A stretch of 64,000 nucleotides of DNA, taken from Croceicoccus sediminis (GTDB lineage: Bacteria > Pseudomonadota > Alphaproteobacteria > Sphingomonadales > Sphingomonadaceae). The translations under genes and the position numbers were made by a program. The stretch covers positions 1,550,001 to 1,614,000 of the forward strand of contig NZ_SUNC01000001.1 of NCBI RefSeq assembly GCF_007570835.1. Direction: 5' to 3'. How positions within the stretch are numbered: the stretch's first letter is position 1; every line of letters starts with the position of its first letter. A model generated the notes under the pieces. It worked only from the letters and a program-made list of their open reading frames with translations, did not search any database and was not told the DNA's origin. This document shows, piece by piece, positions 39,751 to 49,187 of this stretch.

Positions 39751-40623
39751 ATGACGGACAAGCCTGAAATCGAGATGCCGACCGGCCTGGTCGAACAGCT
39801 GGAGCCGCTGGTGCGCCGCGTGCTCGCGCCCAATCCCTCGCCCTTCACTTATACCGGCACGCAGACTTATCTTGTCGGCACAGAGGCCGAGGTCGCCGTC
39901 ATCGATCCCGGCCCGGACGATCCGGACCACATCGCCGCCCTCGTCGCCGCGATTGGCGATGCGAAAGTGACCGCGATCGTGTGCACGCACACCCACCGCG
40001 ATCACTCGCCCGCCGCCGATCCGCTGCGAGCAGTGACCGGCGCCCCGGTCATCGGCTGCGCGCCGCTGGTCATCGAAAGCGACATCCCACGCGCCGACGC
40101 CCCGTTCGACCAGACATATGCGCCGGACCGCGTGCTGCAGGACGCCGAGAGCATTTCGGGCGAAGGCTGGACGCTGACCGCCGTCGCCACGCCGGGCCAT
40201 ACCTCGAACCACTTGTGCTTCGAGCTGGAGGAAACCGGCGCGCTGTTCACCGGCGATCACATCATGGGCTGGTCCACCACGGTCGTCGTACCGCCCGATG
40301 GCAACATGGCCGATTACATGGCCTCGATGGAAAAGATCTACGAACGCGAAGATCGCATCTATTACCCCGCGCACGGCCCCGCCGTCGAAAAGCCAAGACA
40401 ACTGGTACGCGGGATGATCGGCCACCGCCGCCAGCGCGAGCGGCAGATATTGAAGCACCTGTCGGACGGCCCCGCGACGATCCCCGACATGGTGGCCAAG
40501 ATGTACGTCGGTCTCGATCCCCGGCTGGTGCCCGCGGCGGGGCAGTCGGTTCTGGCCCATCTCCTCGATCTCGAAAGCCGCGACGTGGTGCAGGACACCG
40601 GCGAAGGCTGGGGCCTTGCCTGA
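39751..40623 (+). CDS. MBL-fold metallo-hydrolase (LACTB2-like)
   Basis: A 290-residue metallo-beta-lactamase-fold hydrolase: HTHRDHSPAA (metal ligands), GHTSNHLCF, TGDHIMG and a C-terminal winged helix-like region (PAAGQSVLAHLLDLESR) as in the LACTB2/PNKD family. Such proteins are nucleases, thioesterases or hydrolases; the substrate is unknown. It follows the E1-like gene by 42 bases, possibly the same operon. Confidence 0.82.
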   Translation: MTDKPEIEMPTGLVEQLEPLVRRVLAPNPSPFTYTGTQTYLVGTEAEVAVIDPGPDDPDHIAALVAAIGDAKVTAIVCTHTHRDHSPAADPLRAVTGAPVIGCAPLVIESDIPRADAPFDQTYAPDRVLQDAESISGEGWTLTAVATPGHTSNHLCFELEETGALFTGDHIMGWSTTVVVPPDGNMADYMASMEKIYEREDRIYYPAHGPAVEKPRQLVRGMIGHRRQRERQILKHLSDGPATIPDMVAKMYVGLDPRLVPAAGQSVLAHLLDLESRDVVQDTGEGWGLA

Positions 40624-40720
40624 CAGCCTGCCCCATCCGTCGATGGCAATCTGATAGCAGTTGCCTCCCTCTTCCGAACGGCTAATCTGTCGGCCGGGGA
40701 CGACGAAACAGGGGGGCAAC

Positions 40721-41494
40721 GTGGCCACAACATTCGAAACACCCGAAAAGGCGGATGGCGAACGCCGCTTTTTCCTGATCCTGACCACCATCATCACCGT
40801 GGCCATAGTCGCGGGATTTTCGGTCAACCTCGGCATGGGCCGGTCCACGTTCGCGGTGCCGCTGCCCTATCATCTTCACGCGGTCATCTTCTTCACCTGG
40901 GTCGTGCTGTTCTTCACGCAGAATGTGCTGATCACGAAGAACCAGGTCGGCCTGCACCGCACGCTGGGCATGGTCAGCATCGTTTGGGTGCCGTTGATGG
41001 TTGCGGCGGCGATCTATCTGATGTTCGTCGTCATGCAGCGCACGGGCGGGCCCTTCTTCTTTGCCCAGAACGTGTTCTTCTTCTCCAACCTTACCGAGGT
41101 GCTGTGCTTTGCGGGCCTGACCTTTGCCGGGCTTCGCGCGCGGCGTCACACCGGCTGGCACCGGCGCCTGATGCTGTGCGGCTTTGCACTGCTGTCCAAT
41201 CCGGGCTTTGGACGGCTGCTGCCGCTGCCGCTGCTGATTCCCTATGCATGGCACGTCATGGTGATGGTCGTGCTCGCCTTCCCGGTTGCCGGGATGATCC
41301 GCGACAAGGCAAAGCTGGGCCATGTCCATCCCGCGTGGTGGTGGGGCGTGGGCGCGATCGTAGCCTCGCAGATCGTTGCCGACCTCGTGGCGATGAGCGG
41401 GTTCGGCATCGGCATCGTCGAACAGCTGGTTGCCGGCACGCCGGGCGGGGAAAGACCGATGGAGGCGTTCCTGCCGCCGGGTTTCTCGCTGTAA
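40721..41494 (+). CDS. Seven-helix membrane protein, unknown function
   Basis: A 257-residue protein with about seven hydrophobic segments, a GTG start at 40721 with GGGGGG five bases upstream. His residues sit in or next to helices (YHLHAVIFF, GLHRTLG, TGWHRRLM, AWHVMVMV), so it might bind haem or be a redox membrane protein; this is conjecture. I do not recognise the family with confidence. Confidence 0.65.
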   Translation: MATTFETPEKADGERRFFLILTTIITVAIVAGFSVNLGMGRSTFAVPLPYHLHAVIFFTWVVLFFTQNVLITKNQVGLHRTLGMVSIVWVPLMVAAAIYLMFVVMQRTGGPFFFAQNVFFFSNLTEVLCFAGLTFAGLRARRHTGWHRRLMLCGFALLSNPGFGRLLPLPLLIPYAWHVMVMVVLAFPVAGMIRDKAKLGHVHPAWWWGVGAIVASQIVADLVAMSGFGIGIVEQLVAGTPGGERPMEAFLPPGFSL

Positions 41495-41565
41495 AATCTC
41501 GATGTATTCGCTTGAACTCCAACCCTGCTGAGGCCATCTGCAGGCGCAGGAATGGAGAACGCTGA

Positions 41566-42549
41566 ATGACCGCGCACGAAAACCTCACCGGCCTCGACCT
41601 TCGCGAGGAGATCGAGAAGCTTCGCAAGGAACGCAACGCGGTCATCCTGGCGCACTATTACCAGAAGCCCGAGCTTCAGGACCTGGCCGATTTCGTCGGC
41701 GATTCGCTGGAACTGTCGAAAAAGGCCGCAGCCACCGATGCCGACGTCATCGCCTTTTGCGGCGTGAAGTTCATGGCCGACACCGCCAAGATCCTGTCGC
41801 CGGAAAAGATCGTGGTCCTGCCCGACATGGACGCCGGGTGCAGCCTCGAAGACAGCTGCCCGCCCGAAAAGTTCAAGGCTTTCCGCGAAGCGCATCCCGA
41901 TCACATCGCGCTGACCTACATCAACTGCTCGACAGAGGTTAAGGCCCTGTCCGACGTGATCGTCACGTCCTCCAGCGCGGAAACGATCCTGGCGCAGATC
42001 CCGGAAGACCAGCCGATCATCTTCGGCCCCGACCGGCACCTTGGCGGCTATCTCAACCGCAAGTTCAACCGCGACATGCTGCTCTGGCCGGGCGTATGCA
42101 TCGTGCACGAAGCTTTTTCCGAGACCGAGCTGCTAAAGCTTAAGGAGCAGCACCCCGAAGCGCCGGTTGCCGCGCACCCGGAATGCCCGCCGCACATCAT
42201 CGACCATGCCGATTACGTCGGGTCGACCAGCGGCATCCTGCAGTTCGCAAAGACGATGCCCGGCGACAAGCTGATCGTCGCGACAGAACCGCACATCATC
42301 CACCAGATGGAAAAGGCGCTGCCCGAAAAGACCTTCATTGGCGCGCCCGGTGCGGACGGCAACTGCAACTGCAACATCTGCCCGTACATGGCGCTCAACA
42401 CGATGGAGAAGCTCTACATCGCGCTGCGCGACCTGGAACCACGCATCGAGATCGAGGAAGGCCTTCGCCTGAAGGCGAAGCAGAGCCTCGACAAGATGAT
42501 CGAGATGGCATCGGGCACGATCGGCAAGGGCGACCTCGGCCGGGCGTGA
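41566..42549 (+). CDS. nadA: Quinolinate synthase A
   Basis: A 327-residue quinolinate synthase of NAD synthesis, which condenses iminoaspartate with dihydroxyacetone phosphate using a [4Fe-4S] cluster. ILAHYYQ, CGVKFMADTAKIL, MDAGCSLED, SAETIL, CNCNICPYMALN supply substrate and cluster residues. nadB and nadC are not adjacent. Confidence 0.95.
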   Translation: MTAHENLTGLDLREEIEKLRKERNAVILAHYYQKPELQDLADFVGDSLELSKKAAATDADVIAFCGVKFMADTAKILSPEKIVVLPDMDAGCSLEDSCPPEKFKAFREAHPDHIALTYINCSTEVKALSDVIVTSSSAETILAQIPEDQPIIFGPDRHLGGYLNRKFNRDMLLWPGVCIVHEAFSETELLKLKEQHPEAPVAAHPECPPHIIDHADYVGSTSGILQFAKTMPGDKLIVATEPHIIHQMEKALPEKTFIGAPGADGNCNCNICPYMALNTMEKLYIALRDLEPRIEIEEGLRLKAKQSLDKMIEMASGTIGKGDLGRA

Positions 42550-42606
42550 CGTGAGCGGGGCCACAGCGACTAGGCACCAACCCTGCTCCCGCGCGTTGAT
42601 GCCGCT

Positions 42607-43944
42607 ATGACCGCGCGACTTCTGACAATCTGGAACCGTATCAACGCCAGCTACTGGTTCTGGCCGGCGACGTTCTGCATCATTGCGTTCTTCCTCTCGC
42701 TCTTCACCATCTGGCTCGATCGCAACGGTGCGTCGGACTGGCTTTCGAACAGCGATGTGCTGGCGCCTGCGCGGCCGAGCGGTGCGACAACGATGCTGCA
42801 GGTCATCGCCGGATCAATGATCGGCGTGGCCGCGACCGTCTTTTCGATCACGATCGCCGCCGTCGCCTATGCCAGCGGCACTTATGGTCCGCGCCTGCTG
42901 ACCAATTTCATGGAAGACCGCGGCAACCAGCTTTCGCTCGCCACGTTCATCGGCACGTTCGTCTATGCCATCATGGTCTTGCGCGTCGTGCGGCACGAAG
43001 ACGAACAGGCGAGCACTTTGAAAGGCGCGCTGGCCAGCGATATTCCCGGTTTCGTGCCGCAGTTGTCGCTGCTGGTGGCGACCGCGATGATGCTGATTTC
43101 GGTCGCGGTGCTGGTCTTCTTCCTAAACCATATTCCCTCGAAGATCCGCATCAACAAGGTGCTGGAAAACATCGGCCGCCGCCTGATCGCGCAAATCACG
43201 GACCGCTTTCCCAAGGAAGGCAACGGCAGAGACGAGGACGAACTGCCCGAAGGCATGCCCGTCACCGCGGGGCGCAGCGGCTATATTGAGGTGATCGATT
43301 TCGACGGGCTGGAAGATGCCGCGAAGAAGTTCGAGGGACGTATCGTCCTGATGCAGGAAGCCGGTGATTTCGTCCATCCGCTGATCCCGCTGGCCAAGTT
43401 CAGCGACAATGCTTGCGACGATGGCTGCGCCGATGCGATCCGCAACTGTTTCGTCCTGACCGGGCTGCGCACGCCGCAACAGGACTTGCGTTTCCTGATC
43501 GACGAGCTGGTCGAGATCGCGCTGCGTGCCCTGTCGCCGGGGATCAACGATCCCTTTACCGCGATGACCGCGCTGCACTGGCTGGGCGCGGCGACGGCGG
43601 AACTGGGACGGCGCGAACTCCACGTGTCGCCCAACGACATGGACAAGCACGACAAGCGGCGCGTCTATCCGCTTCATTCCGATTTCGCCGACTACGTCGC
43701 ACACGGCTTCGGCGCGGCGCGATCCGCGGTAGCGACCAGCCCCAAGGCGACCCTCGCGATGTTCGACGTGCTTCAGGACTGTGCGAGCGCCGTCACCGGT
43801 GCCGAACGCGTCGGCGTGCTGCGGTCAGAGGGCGACCGGCTGATGGACCAGTGCGCCACGAACCTCAAAGGGCCGGACCTGTCCGAAGTGCACGACCGGC
43901 ACCGCGAGTTCCAGTCTGTCGTTCCGCGCTACACGCCCGCCTAG
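42607..43944 (+). CDS. DUF2254 membrane protein
   Basis: A 445-residue protein with four N-terminal membrane helices and a soluble C-terminal half. VIAGSMIGVAATVFSITIAAVAYASGTYGPRLL and ALRALSPGINDPFTAM are DUF2254 family markers. Function unknown. The stop overlaps the stop of the convergent EamA gene by four bases. Confidence 0.85.
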   Translation: MTARLLTIWNRINASYWFWPATFCIIAFFLSLFTIWLDRNGASDWLSNSDVLAPARPSGATTMLQVIAGSMIGVAATVFSITIAAVAYASGTYGPRLLTNFMEDRGNQLSLATFIGTFVYAIMVLRVVRHEDEQASTLKGALASDIPGFVPQLSLLVATAMMLISVAVLVFFLNHIPSKIRINKVLENIGRRLIAQITDRFPKEGNGRDEDELPEGMPVTAGRSGYIEVIDFDGLEDAAKKFEGRIVLMQEAGDFVHPLIPLAKFSDNACDDGCADAIRNCFVLTGLRTPQQDLRFLIDELVEIALRALSPGINDPFTAMTALHWLGAATAELGRRELHVSPNDMDKHDKRRVYPLHSDFADYVAHGFGAARSAVATSPKATLAMFDVLQDCASAVTGAERVGVLRSEGDRLMDQCATNLKGPDLSEVHDRHREFQSVVPRYTPA

Positions 43945-44828
43945 GGCCGCGCCGGACCGGCCCTTGGCCCCTCGATCCGCGCCAGCACCAGGGCGGCGGC
44001 CATCAGCACCATGCCCAGCACGTCCCCGGCAGACAACGTTTCGGAAAAGGCGATCCACCCGGTAAGGGCAGCTATCGCAGGCTGGGTCAGCAGGGCAAGG
44101 CCGATGACCAGCGGGCGGAACCAGAACAGCGCCCAGATCAACACGCCCTGCCCCACGATCTGGCTGAGCAGCGAGAGCATCACAAGCGGGGTCCAGTTGC
44201 CGGGCACAATCCTTTCGCCAAGGCCATAGGCGATGGCGAACAGCACCGGCACACCCGCCAGTACAGACACCGACAGCAGGCTCCACGATCCGACCCGCCC
44301 GCGAATGTGGCGCAGCAGCAGGATGTAGATCGCATAAAGAATCCCGGCGAGCAGGGCGAACAAGTCTCCGACGAGGTTTTCCGACCCGATCTCCAGCGAA
44401 CCGCCCATCAACAGGGCCGCCCCGCACAGGGCGGCGGCGATGGCGGCCAGTTCCGCGCGCAGCGGCATGCGGCGTGCGGCGATCAGGCCCCAGATGACGA
44501 GGATGACACTGCCCGAATTGCCGAACACCGCCGCATTACCCAGCCGCGTGCGTTCGATCCCGATGTGCCAGGCCGCAATGTCGAGCGCGAAGAACACGCC
44601 CGCCGCGATGGCGAACCAGATGCCGGTGCGCCCGAAGCTGCCTTTTTCCCATCCCCGCCAGCCAAGCACGAGGATCACCGGAAGCGCCAGCGTCAGCCGC
44701 CAGAACCCCGCCGCGACCGGCCCCGTATCGGCCAGCCGCACCAGCAGCGGCCCGGTGGCCAGCGCCGCATTCCCGCACAGCAGCAGGCCCAGCCGCCACG
44801 GGCCGGCGCGCGGTGCATCGTCTGTCAC
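43941..44828 (-). CDS. EamA/DMT-family transporter
   Basis: A roughly 295-residue ten-helix transporter. The N-terminal half has LLVRLADTGPVAAGFWRL, AWHIGIERTRLGNAAVFGNSG, and the C-terminal half VGQGVLIWALFWFRPLV, matching two EamA repeats. GTG 44828 (TDDAPRAGPW) is the best start; the frame upstream is unlike the family. Substrate unknown. A second EamA gene is at 1176. Confidence 0.78.
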   Translation of the reverse strand: MTDDAPRAGPWRLGLLLCGNAALATGPLLVRLADTGPVAAGFWRLTLALPVILVLGWRGWEKGSFGRTGIWFAIAAGVFFALDIAAWHIGIERTRLGNAAVFGNSGSVILVIWGLIAARRMPLRAELAAIAAALCGAALLMGGSLEIGSENLVGDLFALLAGILYAIYILLLRHIRGRVGSWSLLSVSVLAGVPVLFAIAYGLGERIVPGNWTPLVMLSLLSQIVGQGVLIWALFWFRPLVIGLALLTQPAIAALTGWIAFSETLSAGDVLGMVLMAAALVLARIEGPRAGPARP

Positions 44829-44859
44829 GGGAGCTGCGATCCTTCCGATCACATTCCGG

Positions 44860-45189
44860 TCACTGGCTGGGGGCTTCGTCCCCGCCTGCCGCCTCGTCGG
44901 GCGATTCGCCTGCGGCGTCGGCAGCCTCGGTTTCGTTCCCGGCACCGTTATCCGCCGCGTCTCCGCCATCCCCTTCGGAATCGCCTTCCGCATCGGCCGA
45001 CTGGCCCCGGCTCTTGAGCTGGTCGAGCGGGATCATGTCGTCGGTGATCGTGCCTTGCAGCACTTCGCCGCCCGCTTCCCGGTTGTCGTCGACAGGGGCC
45101 GCGCTGTCCGAACCGCAAGCCGCAAGCGCGGTTGCAAGGCCGATGGCGACAAGGGTGCGAAAGGCTGCAGGCTTCATGTCGGTAATCAT
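44860..45189 (-). CDS. Small acidic lipoprotein
   Basis: A 109-residue protein: lipoprotein signal ([20 protein letters not shown]) and a long low-complexity, Asp/Glu/Gly/Ala-rich tail. No family recognised. The start ATG 45189 overlaps the lipB stop (ATGA), so it is translationally coupled to lipB; ATG 45177 is an alternative. Confidence 0.7.
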   Translation of the reverse strand: MITDMKPAAFRTLVAIGLATALAACGSDSAAPVDDNREAGGEVLQGTITDDMIPLDQLKSRGQSADAEGDSEGDGGDAADNGAGNETEAADAAGESPDEAAGGDEAPSQ

Positions 45190-45884
45190 TGCGTTGGTGT
45201 TCCTTGCGTGGGGCACGCCGATTCCAGCTTGGCGAAAAAGGCCGGGGCATGCCGCGCAAGCGCGGCGTCCCACTGATCCGCGCTGACCTCATGCCCGAGG
45301 CGGGCCATGCTCGTCACGCCATATTCGCTGATCCCGCACGGCACGATGCCGGTGAAATGCGACAGGTCGGGCGACAGGTTGACCGAAAAGCCGTGCATCG
45401 TGACCCACTTGCGCACGCGCACGCCGATCGCGCCGATCTTCGCCTCCCGTCCGTCGATGTCGCGGGTCCAGATGCCGATGCGCCCTTCGGCGCGCCATGC
45501 CTCCACCCCGAAATCGGCCAGCGAGTCGATCACCCAGCCTTCGATCGCATGAACATATCCGCGCACGTCGCGCGCCCGGTTGCCAAGGTTCACGAGGACA
45601 TAGCCGATGCGCTGGCCCGGCCCGTGATAGGTGAACTCACCGCCGCGGCCCGCCTCCACCACGTCGAAGCGCGGGTCGAGCAGGTCCTTTTCCTTCGCGC
45701 TGGTGCCCGCGGTGTAGACCGGCGGATGTTCAAGCAGCCAGACAAGCTCGTCCGCCTCGCCCGCGTGGATCGCGGCATTGCGGTCCTGCATCGCGGCAAG
45801 CGCATCGCGATAGGGCACGAGCGTGCTCTCCCGCCGCCACTCGACGCCCTCGATCAGGGGAAAGTGCGTGTTATCAACTGTCAT
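45186..45884 (-). CDS. lipB: Octanoyltransferase LipB
   Basis: A 232-residue lipoyl synthesis enzyme that transfers octanoate from acyl carrier protein to lipoyl domains. It has [58 protein letters not shown] with the catalytic Lys, and [13 protein letters not shown] with the catalytic Cys. ATG 45884 chosen. Coupled to the small lipoprotein by a 4-base overlap. Confidence 0.95.
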   Translation of the reverse strand: MTVDNTHFPLIEGVEWRRESTLVPYRDALAAMQDRNAAIHAGEADELVWLLEHPPVYTAGTSAKEKDLLDPRFDVVEAGRGGEFTYHGPGQRIGYVLVNLGNRARDVRGYVHAIEGWVIDSLADFGVEAWRAEGRIGIWTRDIDGREAKIGAIGVRVRKWVTMHGFSVNLSPDLSHFTGIVPCGISEYGVTSMARLGHEVSADQWDAALARHAPAFFAKLESACPTQGTPTQ

Positions 45885-45926
45885 CGCCACGTTGCGTGGC
45901 GGCAAACGTCGTGCCAATCAAGGCCC

Positions 45927-46763
45927 ATGACGAAGATCGAAAGCGATGGGCCCGGTTTGCCCGGCAACGGCGGGCCGATTCCGCCCCGGTTCGACGCCTC
46001 TGCCGCGTGGAGCGCGGCTATGAAGTTGATCGGCAAGAACCGCGAGATGCTGCTGGTGCTGGGCGGCCTGTTTTTCCTCGTGCCGCAAATGCTGCTGGGC
46101 ATGCTGCTGCCCGATGTACCGCAAGGCCTTGAGGAAGAGGCCGCGACTCAGGCGGCGATGGACATCTTCGCGGTCTGGTGGCCACTGGTGCTGGGCGTTG
46201 CCGTCGTGCAGGCGGCGGGTATGCTGACGCTCATGGTGCTGCTGTGCGATCAGGGGCGGCCCGTCGTGCGCGATGCGATCCGCACCGGCGTGAAGTCGCT
46301 TGCCCCTTATATCGGCGCGACGCTGGTCCTGGTGGCGGGCATGGGCATCCTTGCGCTGCTGATCCTGTTGCCGATCACTTTGGCGATGGGAGAGGCCGCC
46401 GCTGCGGTCGCCGTGATCCCGATCCTGGCCGTTGCGCTGTGGATCAACGTGCGCACCCTGACGCTGGCCCCCGTCATTTCGGTGGGCCGTGAACGCAATC
46501 CGTTCGAGGCACTGAAAAAGGCATGGGCCCAGACCAGTGGCAGCGGGCCGCGCATCCTGATGATGGTGATCCTGTTCGTGCTGGCCGCGCTCGTCATCTC
46601 CATCGTGACGACGGCGGTGCCGGGCACGCTCCTCATCGCGGCGCTGGGGCAGGAAACCGGCCAGGGCATCGTCGGCGTGATCGAGGCGTTCGTGTCCACC
46701 ATCCTGATGGTCACGTGGTCGGCGATCATCGCGGCAAGCTACCGCCAGCTGGCGGCAACCTGA
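45927..46763 (+). CDS. Integral membrane protein, glycerophosphodiesterase membrane-domain-like
   Basis: A 278-residue protein with a soluble start followed by about six helices, with ALKKAWAQTSGSGPRI resembling a cytoplasmic loop of membrane proteins of the YciC/glycerophosphoryl diester phosphodiesterase membrane-domain type. It starts at ATG 45927 and is divergent from lipB. Function unknown. Confidence 0.65.
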   Translation: MTKIESDGPGLPGNGGPIPPRFDASAAWSAAMKLIGKNREMLLVLGGLFFLVPQMLLGMLLPDVPQGLEEEAATQAAMDIFAVWWPLVLGVAVVQAAGMLTLMVLLCDQGRPVVRDAIRTGVKSLAPYIGATLVLVAGMGILALLILLPITLAMGEAAAAVAVIPILAVALWINVRTLTLAPVISVGRERNPFEALKKAWAQTSGSGPRILMMVILFVLAALVISIVTTAVPGTLLIAALGQETGQGIVGVIEAFVSTILMVTWSAIIAASYRQLAAT

Positions 46764-46769
46764 TCGGGG

Positions 46770-47453
46770 TCAGCCGACAGCGGCGACTTTGGCTGGTTCC
46801 ACTTCGGCCTGGGCGACGAGCGGCTCTGCATCCTTCCAACCCCAGAACAGGCGGCAGGGCAGGACGTTCAGCGGTTCGAATCCGCAAGAAATCCGCTTGA
46901 ACCGGCGCGCCATGAAATCGCGCGCCTTGGCCGAGAACTGATATACGAGAAACGCCCCGCCTTCGCGCAGGATGTCATAAGTGCCATCGACGATCGCCGG
47001 TCCGACCCCTTCGGGCAGGGTGGAAAACGGCAGGCCTGACAGCACGTAGTCCGCCCCGTCATGCCCGTGGTCGCGCACGATCTTTTCGACATCGGCGGCA
47101 GAGCCAAGCACGGCGGTAAAGCGCGGATCGGTGATCGTGCGCTTAAGGTAGTCGATATAGAGCGGGTTGGTGTCGATCACGATCAGCGCGCCATCGGGGC
47201 GCAGCTTGTTCAGCACCGGCTGACAGAACGTGCCGACGCCGGGCCCATATTCGACGAACAGGCGGCAGCGGTCCCAGTCGACGGGGCCAAGCATCTTGTC
47301 GATGGTAAAGCGTGAGGACGGGATGATCGAGCCGACCATGACCGGATGTTCGACGAACCCGCGAAAGAACACGCCCCACGGGCCCAGCTTGGCAGCAAGG
47401 CCGCGTTTCGCTTTCGGCGCGGCAGTGCCCTGCGCCAGATCCGTACCCGTCAT
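46770..47453 (-). CDS. PmtA-like class I SAM methyltransferase
   Basis: A 227-residue methyltransferase similar to phospholipid N-methyltransferase/rRNA adenine methylase-like proteins. GSIIPSSRFTIDKML is the typical N-terminus, VEYGPGVGTFCQPVL the SAM loop, DYVLSGLPFSTLP the motif IV, and FGFEPLNVLPCRLF-like C-terminus (CGFEPLNVLPCRLFW). Members convert phosphatidylethanolamine to phosphatidylcholine, so this is a plausible but unproved role. Confidence 0.78.
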   Translation of the reverse strand: MTGTDLAQGTAAPKAKRGLAAKLGPWGVFFRGFVEHPVMVGSIIPSSRFTIDKMLGPVDWDRCRLFVEYGPGVGTFCQPVLNKLRPDGALIVIDTNPLYIDYLKRTITDPRFTAVLGSAADVEKIVRDHGHDGADYVLSGLPFSTLPEGVGPAIVDGTYDILREGGAFLVYQFSAKARDFMARRFKRISCGFEPLNVLPCRLFWGWKDAEPLVAQAEVEPAKVAAVG

Positions 47454-47553
47454 TTAGGTCAGCAACCTCTTGATTGTCCCTGTCTAGCCTTGGCGTCGCA
47501 AATTGACCGCGGCATTGCAAGGGCGCTGCGGGACTTGTCCGACAAGGTACCGC

Positions 47554-47898
47554 TCAGAGGATTTCGTGGACCTTTTCCTGCGGACGGCACAGGCGCACGC
47601 CCTTGTCCGTTTCCACCAGCGGACGTTCGATCAGGATCGGTTCGGCCTCCATCGCGGCCAGGACGGTCGCGTCGTCGGCGTCGGGAAGGCCGCGTTCAAC
47701 CGCATCGGTGCCGCGCGTGCGCAGGCCCTCTTGCGGAGTGATTCCCGCATCCTTGTAGAGCTGGGCCAGCTTGTCGGCGCTCGGCGGGGTCTTGAGATAT
47801 TCGATCACCTCGACCTCGACGCCCGGCGTTTCTTCCAGGATCGCCAGCGTCTTGCGCGACGTGCCGCACTTGGGGTTGTGCCAGATGGTGGCCTTCAT
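47554..47898 (-). CDS. arsC: Arsenate reductase (glutaredoxin-type)
   Basis: A 114-residue ArsC: IWHNPKCGTSRKTLAIL with catalytic Cys11, and IERPLVETDKGVRLCRP with the arsenate-binding arginines. It reduces arsenate to arsenite with glutathione/glutaredoxin. The start overlaps the [2Fe-2S] gene by four bases; no arsenite pump is adjacent. Confidence 0.9.
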   Translation of the reverse strand: MKATIWHNPKCGTSRKTLAILEETPGVEVEVIEYLKTPPSADKLAQLYKDAGITPQEGLRTRGTDAVERGLPDADDATVLAAMEAEPILIERPLVETDKGVRLCRPQEKVHEIL

Positions 47899-48455
47899 TC
47901 TTCGCTCTCCTCTGGTGGCAGGGGCGCCGCGATGGCGGGCACGTCCTGCGATGCTTTTGCCGGATCGATCCCCGGAACGGGCAATGCGTCCAGCCGTTCG
48001 CGGCTGCGGATGGCCCGGCCCGCGCGTTCGATGGCGCGCAAGATGCGCGGGCCCGCACCGCAGGCGCAGATGTTGGGAATGGCGCTGGCGATGTCTTCAC
48101 GCCCGGCGCGCGGATTCTGCGCCAGCAGCGCCGCCCCCGCCATGACGAACCCAGGGGTGCAGAAACCGCACTGGATCGCGCCTTCGGCGACCATCGCCTG
48201 TTGCAAGGGGTGCGACCGGTCGCCCGACAATGCCTCGATCGTGGTGACGTAACGCCCTTCGACCTCTTCCAAGGTGACAAGGCATGACCGGATCGCCTGC
48301 CCGTCGATAATGACGGTGCACGCGCCGCAATCGCCGTTGCCGCAGCCGTATTTCGCCCCCGTAAGGTTCGCCGCATCGCGCAGCGCCCACAAAAGCGGGG
48401 TGTCCCCGTCCATGAGGAAGTGTACCGGGCGGTCGTTGACGGTCAGACGGGTCAT
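47895..48455 (-). CDS. Orphan [2Fe-2S] subunit, IorA/xanthine dehydrogenase small-subunit type
   Basis: A 186-residue protein with two [2Fe-2S] clusters: GCGNGDCGACTV plus Cys of RSCLV for the plant-type site, and CGFCTPG with NICACG for the second. This is the small subunit of molybdenum hydroxylases (isoquinoline oxidoreductase alpha). The usual large molybdopterin subunit is missing here; the downstream neighbour is arsC, overlapping by four bases. The C-terminal tail is proline/glutamate rich. Confidence 0.85.
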   Translation of the reverse strand: MTRLTVNDRPVHFLMDGDTPLLWALRDAANLTGAKYGCGNGDCGACTVIIDGQAIRSCLVTLEEVEGRYVTTIEALSGDRSHPLQQAMVAEGAIQCGFCTPGFVMAGAALLAQNPRAGREDIASAIPNICACGAGPRILRAIERAGRAIRSRERLDALPVPGIDPAKASQDVPAIAAPLPPEESEE

Positions 48456-48495
48456 CGCGCCGCCCTGTTAGCGTGTGTTCGGCCCGCGCGGAAGA

Positions 48496-49104
48496 TCACG
48501 CGGACAGCAATCCCCGCTGCACCAGATCCGCCTGCAGCGCGTCGGCCCCGTCGAAATGGTGGACCTGCCAGCCCAGCGCCTCTGCCGCCTTCACGTTGTC
48601 AGGGTTGTCGTCGATGAACAGCGAGGTCTCAGGCTTATTGCCGAACCGCTCTTCGGCCAGCTGGAAGATCGCCGGATCGGGCTTTGCAAGTTTTTCGACG
48701 CCGGACACGACGATGTCGCGGAAGCGGCCGAATACCGGCCTGGTGGAGCGGAATTCCTCCCAGAACCCGGCGGCAAAATTGGTGATGGCAAACAGCGGTA
48801 CGCCCGCATCGTCCAGCCGTTCGACCAGTTCGATCGAACCGGGAACGGGGCCGGGGATGCTTTCCTCGAACCGGGTTGCATAGGCCTCGATCAGGTGCGC
48901 GTGATCGGGAAAGGCCAGCTTGCGCTCCGCCACCATCTCGCCAAGGTCGCGGCCTGCGTCGTGTTCGAAGTGCCACTTTTCAGTGACGACATTCGACACG
49001 AACCATTCCAGTTCGTCCGCATCGGCGATCAGCTTGCGGTACAGATATCGAAAGTCCCAGCGATAGAGCACGCGGCCCACGTCGAAAACGACGGTATCGA
49101 TCAT
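48496..49104 (-). CDS. HAD-superfamily hydrolase (subfamily IA)
   Basis: A 202-residue HAD phosphatase-type protein. Motif I is FDVGRVLYRWD, where the usual second Asp is Gly, as in YihX-like proteins; motif II has AITNF, motif III EKLAKPDPAIF and motif IV SLFIDDNPDN. Substrate unknown. It is preceded by a structured spacer and a terminator hairpin 29 bases upstream of its start (see findings). Confidence 0.83.
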   Translation of the reverse strand: MIDTVVFDVGRVLYRWDFRYLYRKLIADADELEWFVSNVVTEKWHFEHDAGRDLGEMVAERKLAFPDHAHLIEAYATRFEESIPGPVPGSIELVERLDDAGVPLFAITNFAAGFWEEFRSTRPVFGRFRDIVVSGVEKLAKPDPAIFQLAEERFGNKPETSLFIDDNPDNVKAAEALGWQVHHFDGADALQADLVQRGLLSA

Positions 49105-49132
49105 CTGCGCAAACTCCCGCCTTGCAAACGCG

Positions 49133-49156
49133 AAAACGCCGCCCGAACGGACGGCG
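49133..49156 (-). terminator. Hairpin with T-run between rpmJ and the HAD gene
   Basis: On the minus strand the bases fold into an eight-pair stem around a TTCG loop (CGCCGTCCG/CGGGCGGCG, one G-T pair) followed by TTTT. It could terminate rpmJ transcription or act as an attenuator 29 bases before the HAD start codon. Confidence 0.55.
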
Positions 49157-49187
49157 TATCATCACCTAAGTGATTGTGATGTATTTC

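Noticed and set aside
46870-46890. GGTTCGAATCCGC resembling a tRNA T-arm
   Set aside because: Within the PmtA-like coding sequence; no tRNA cloverleaf.
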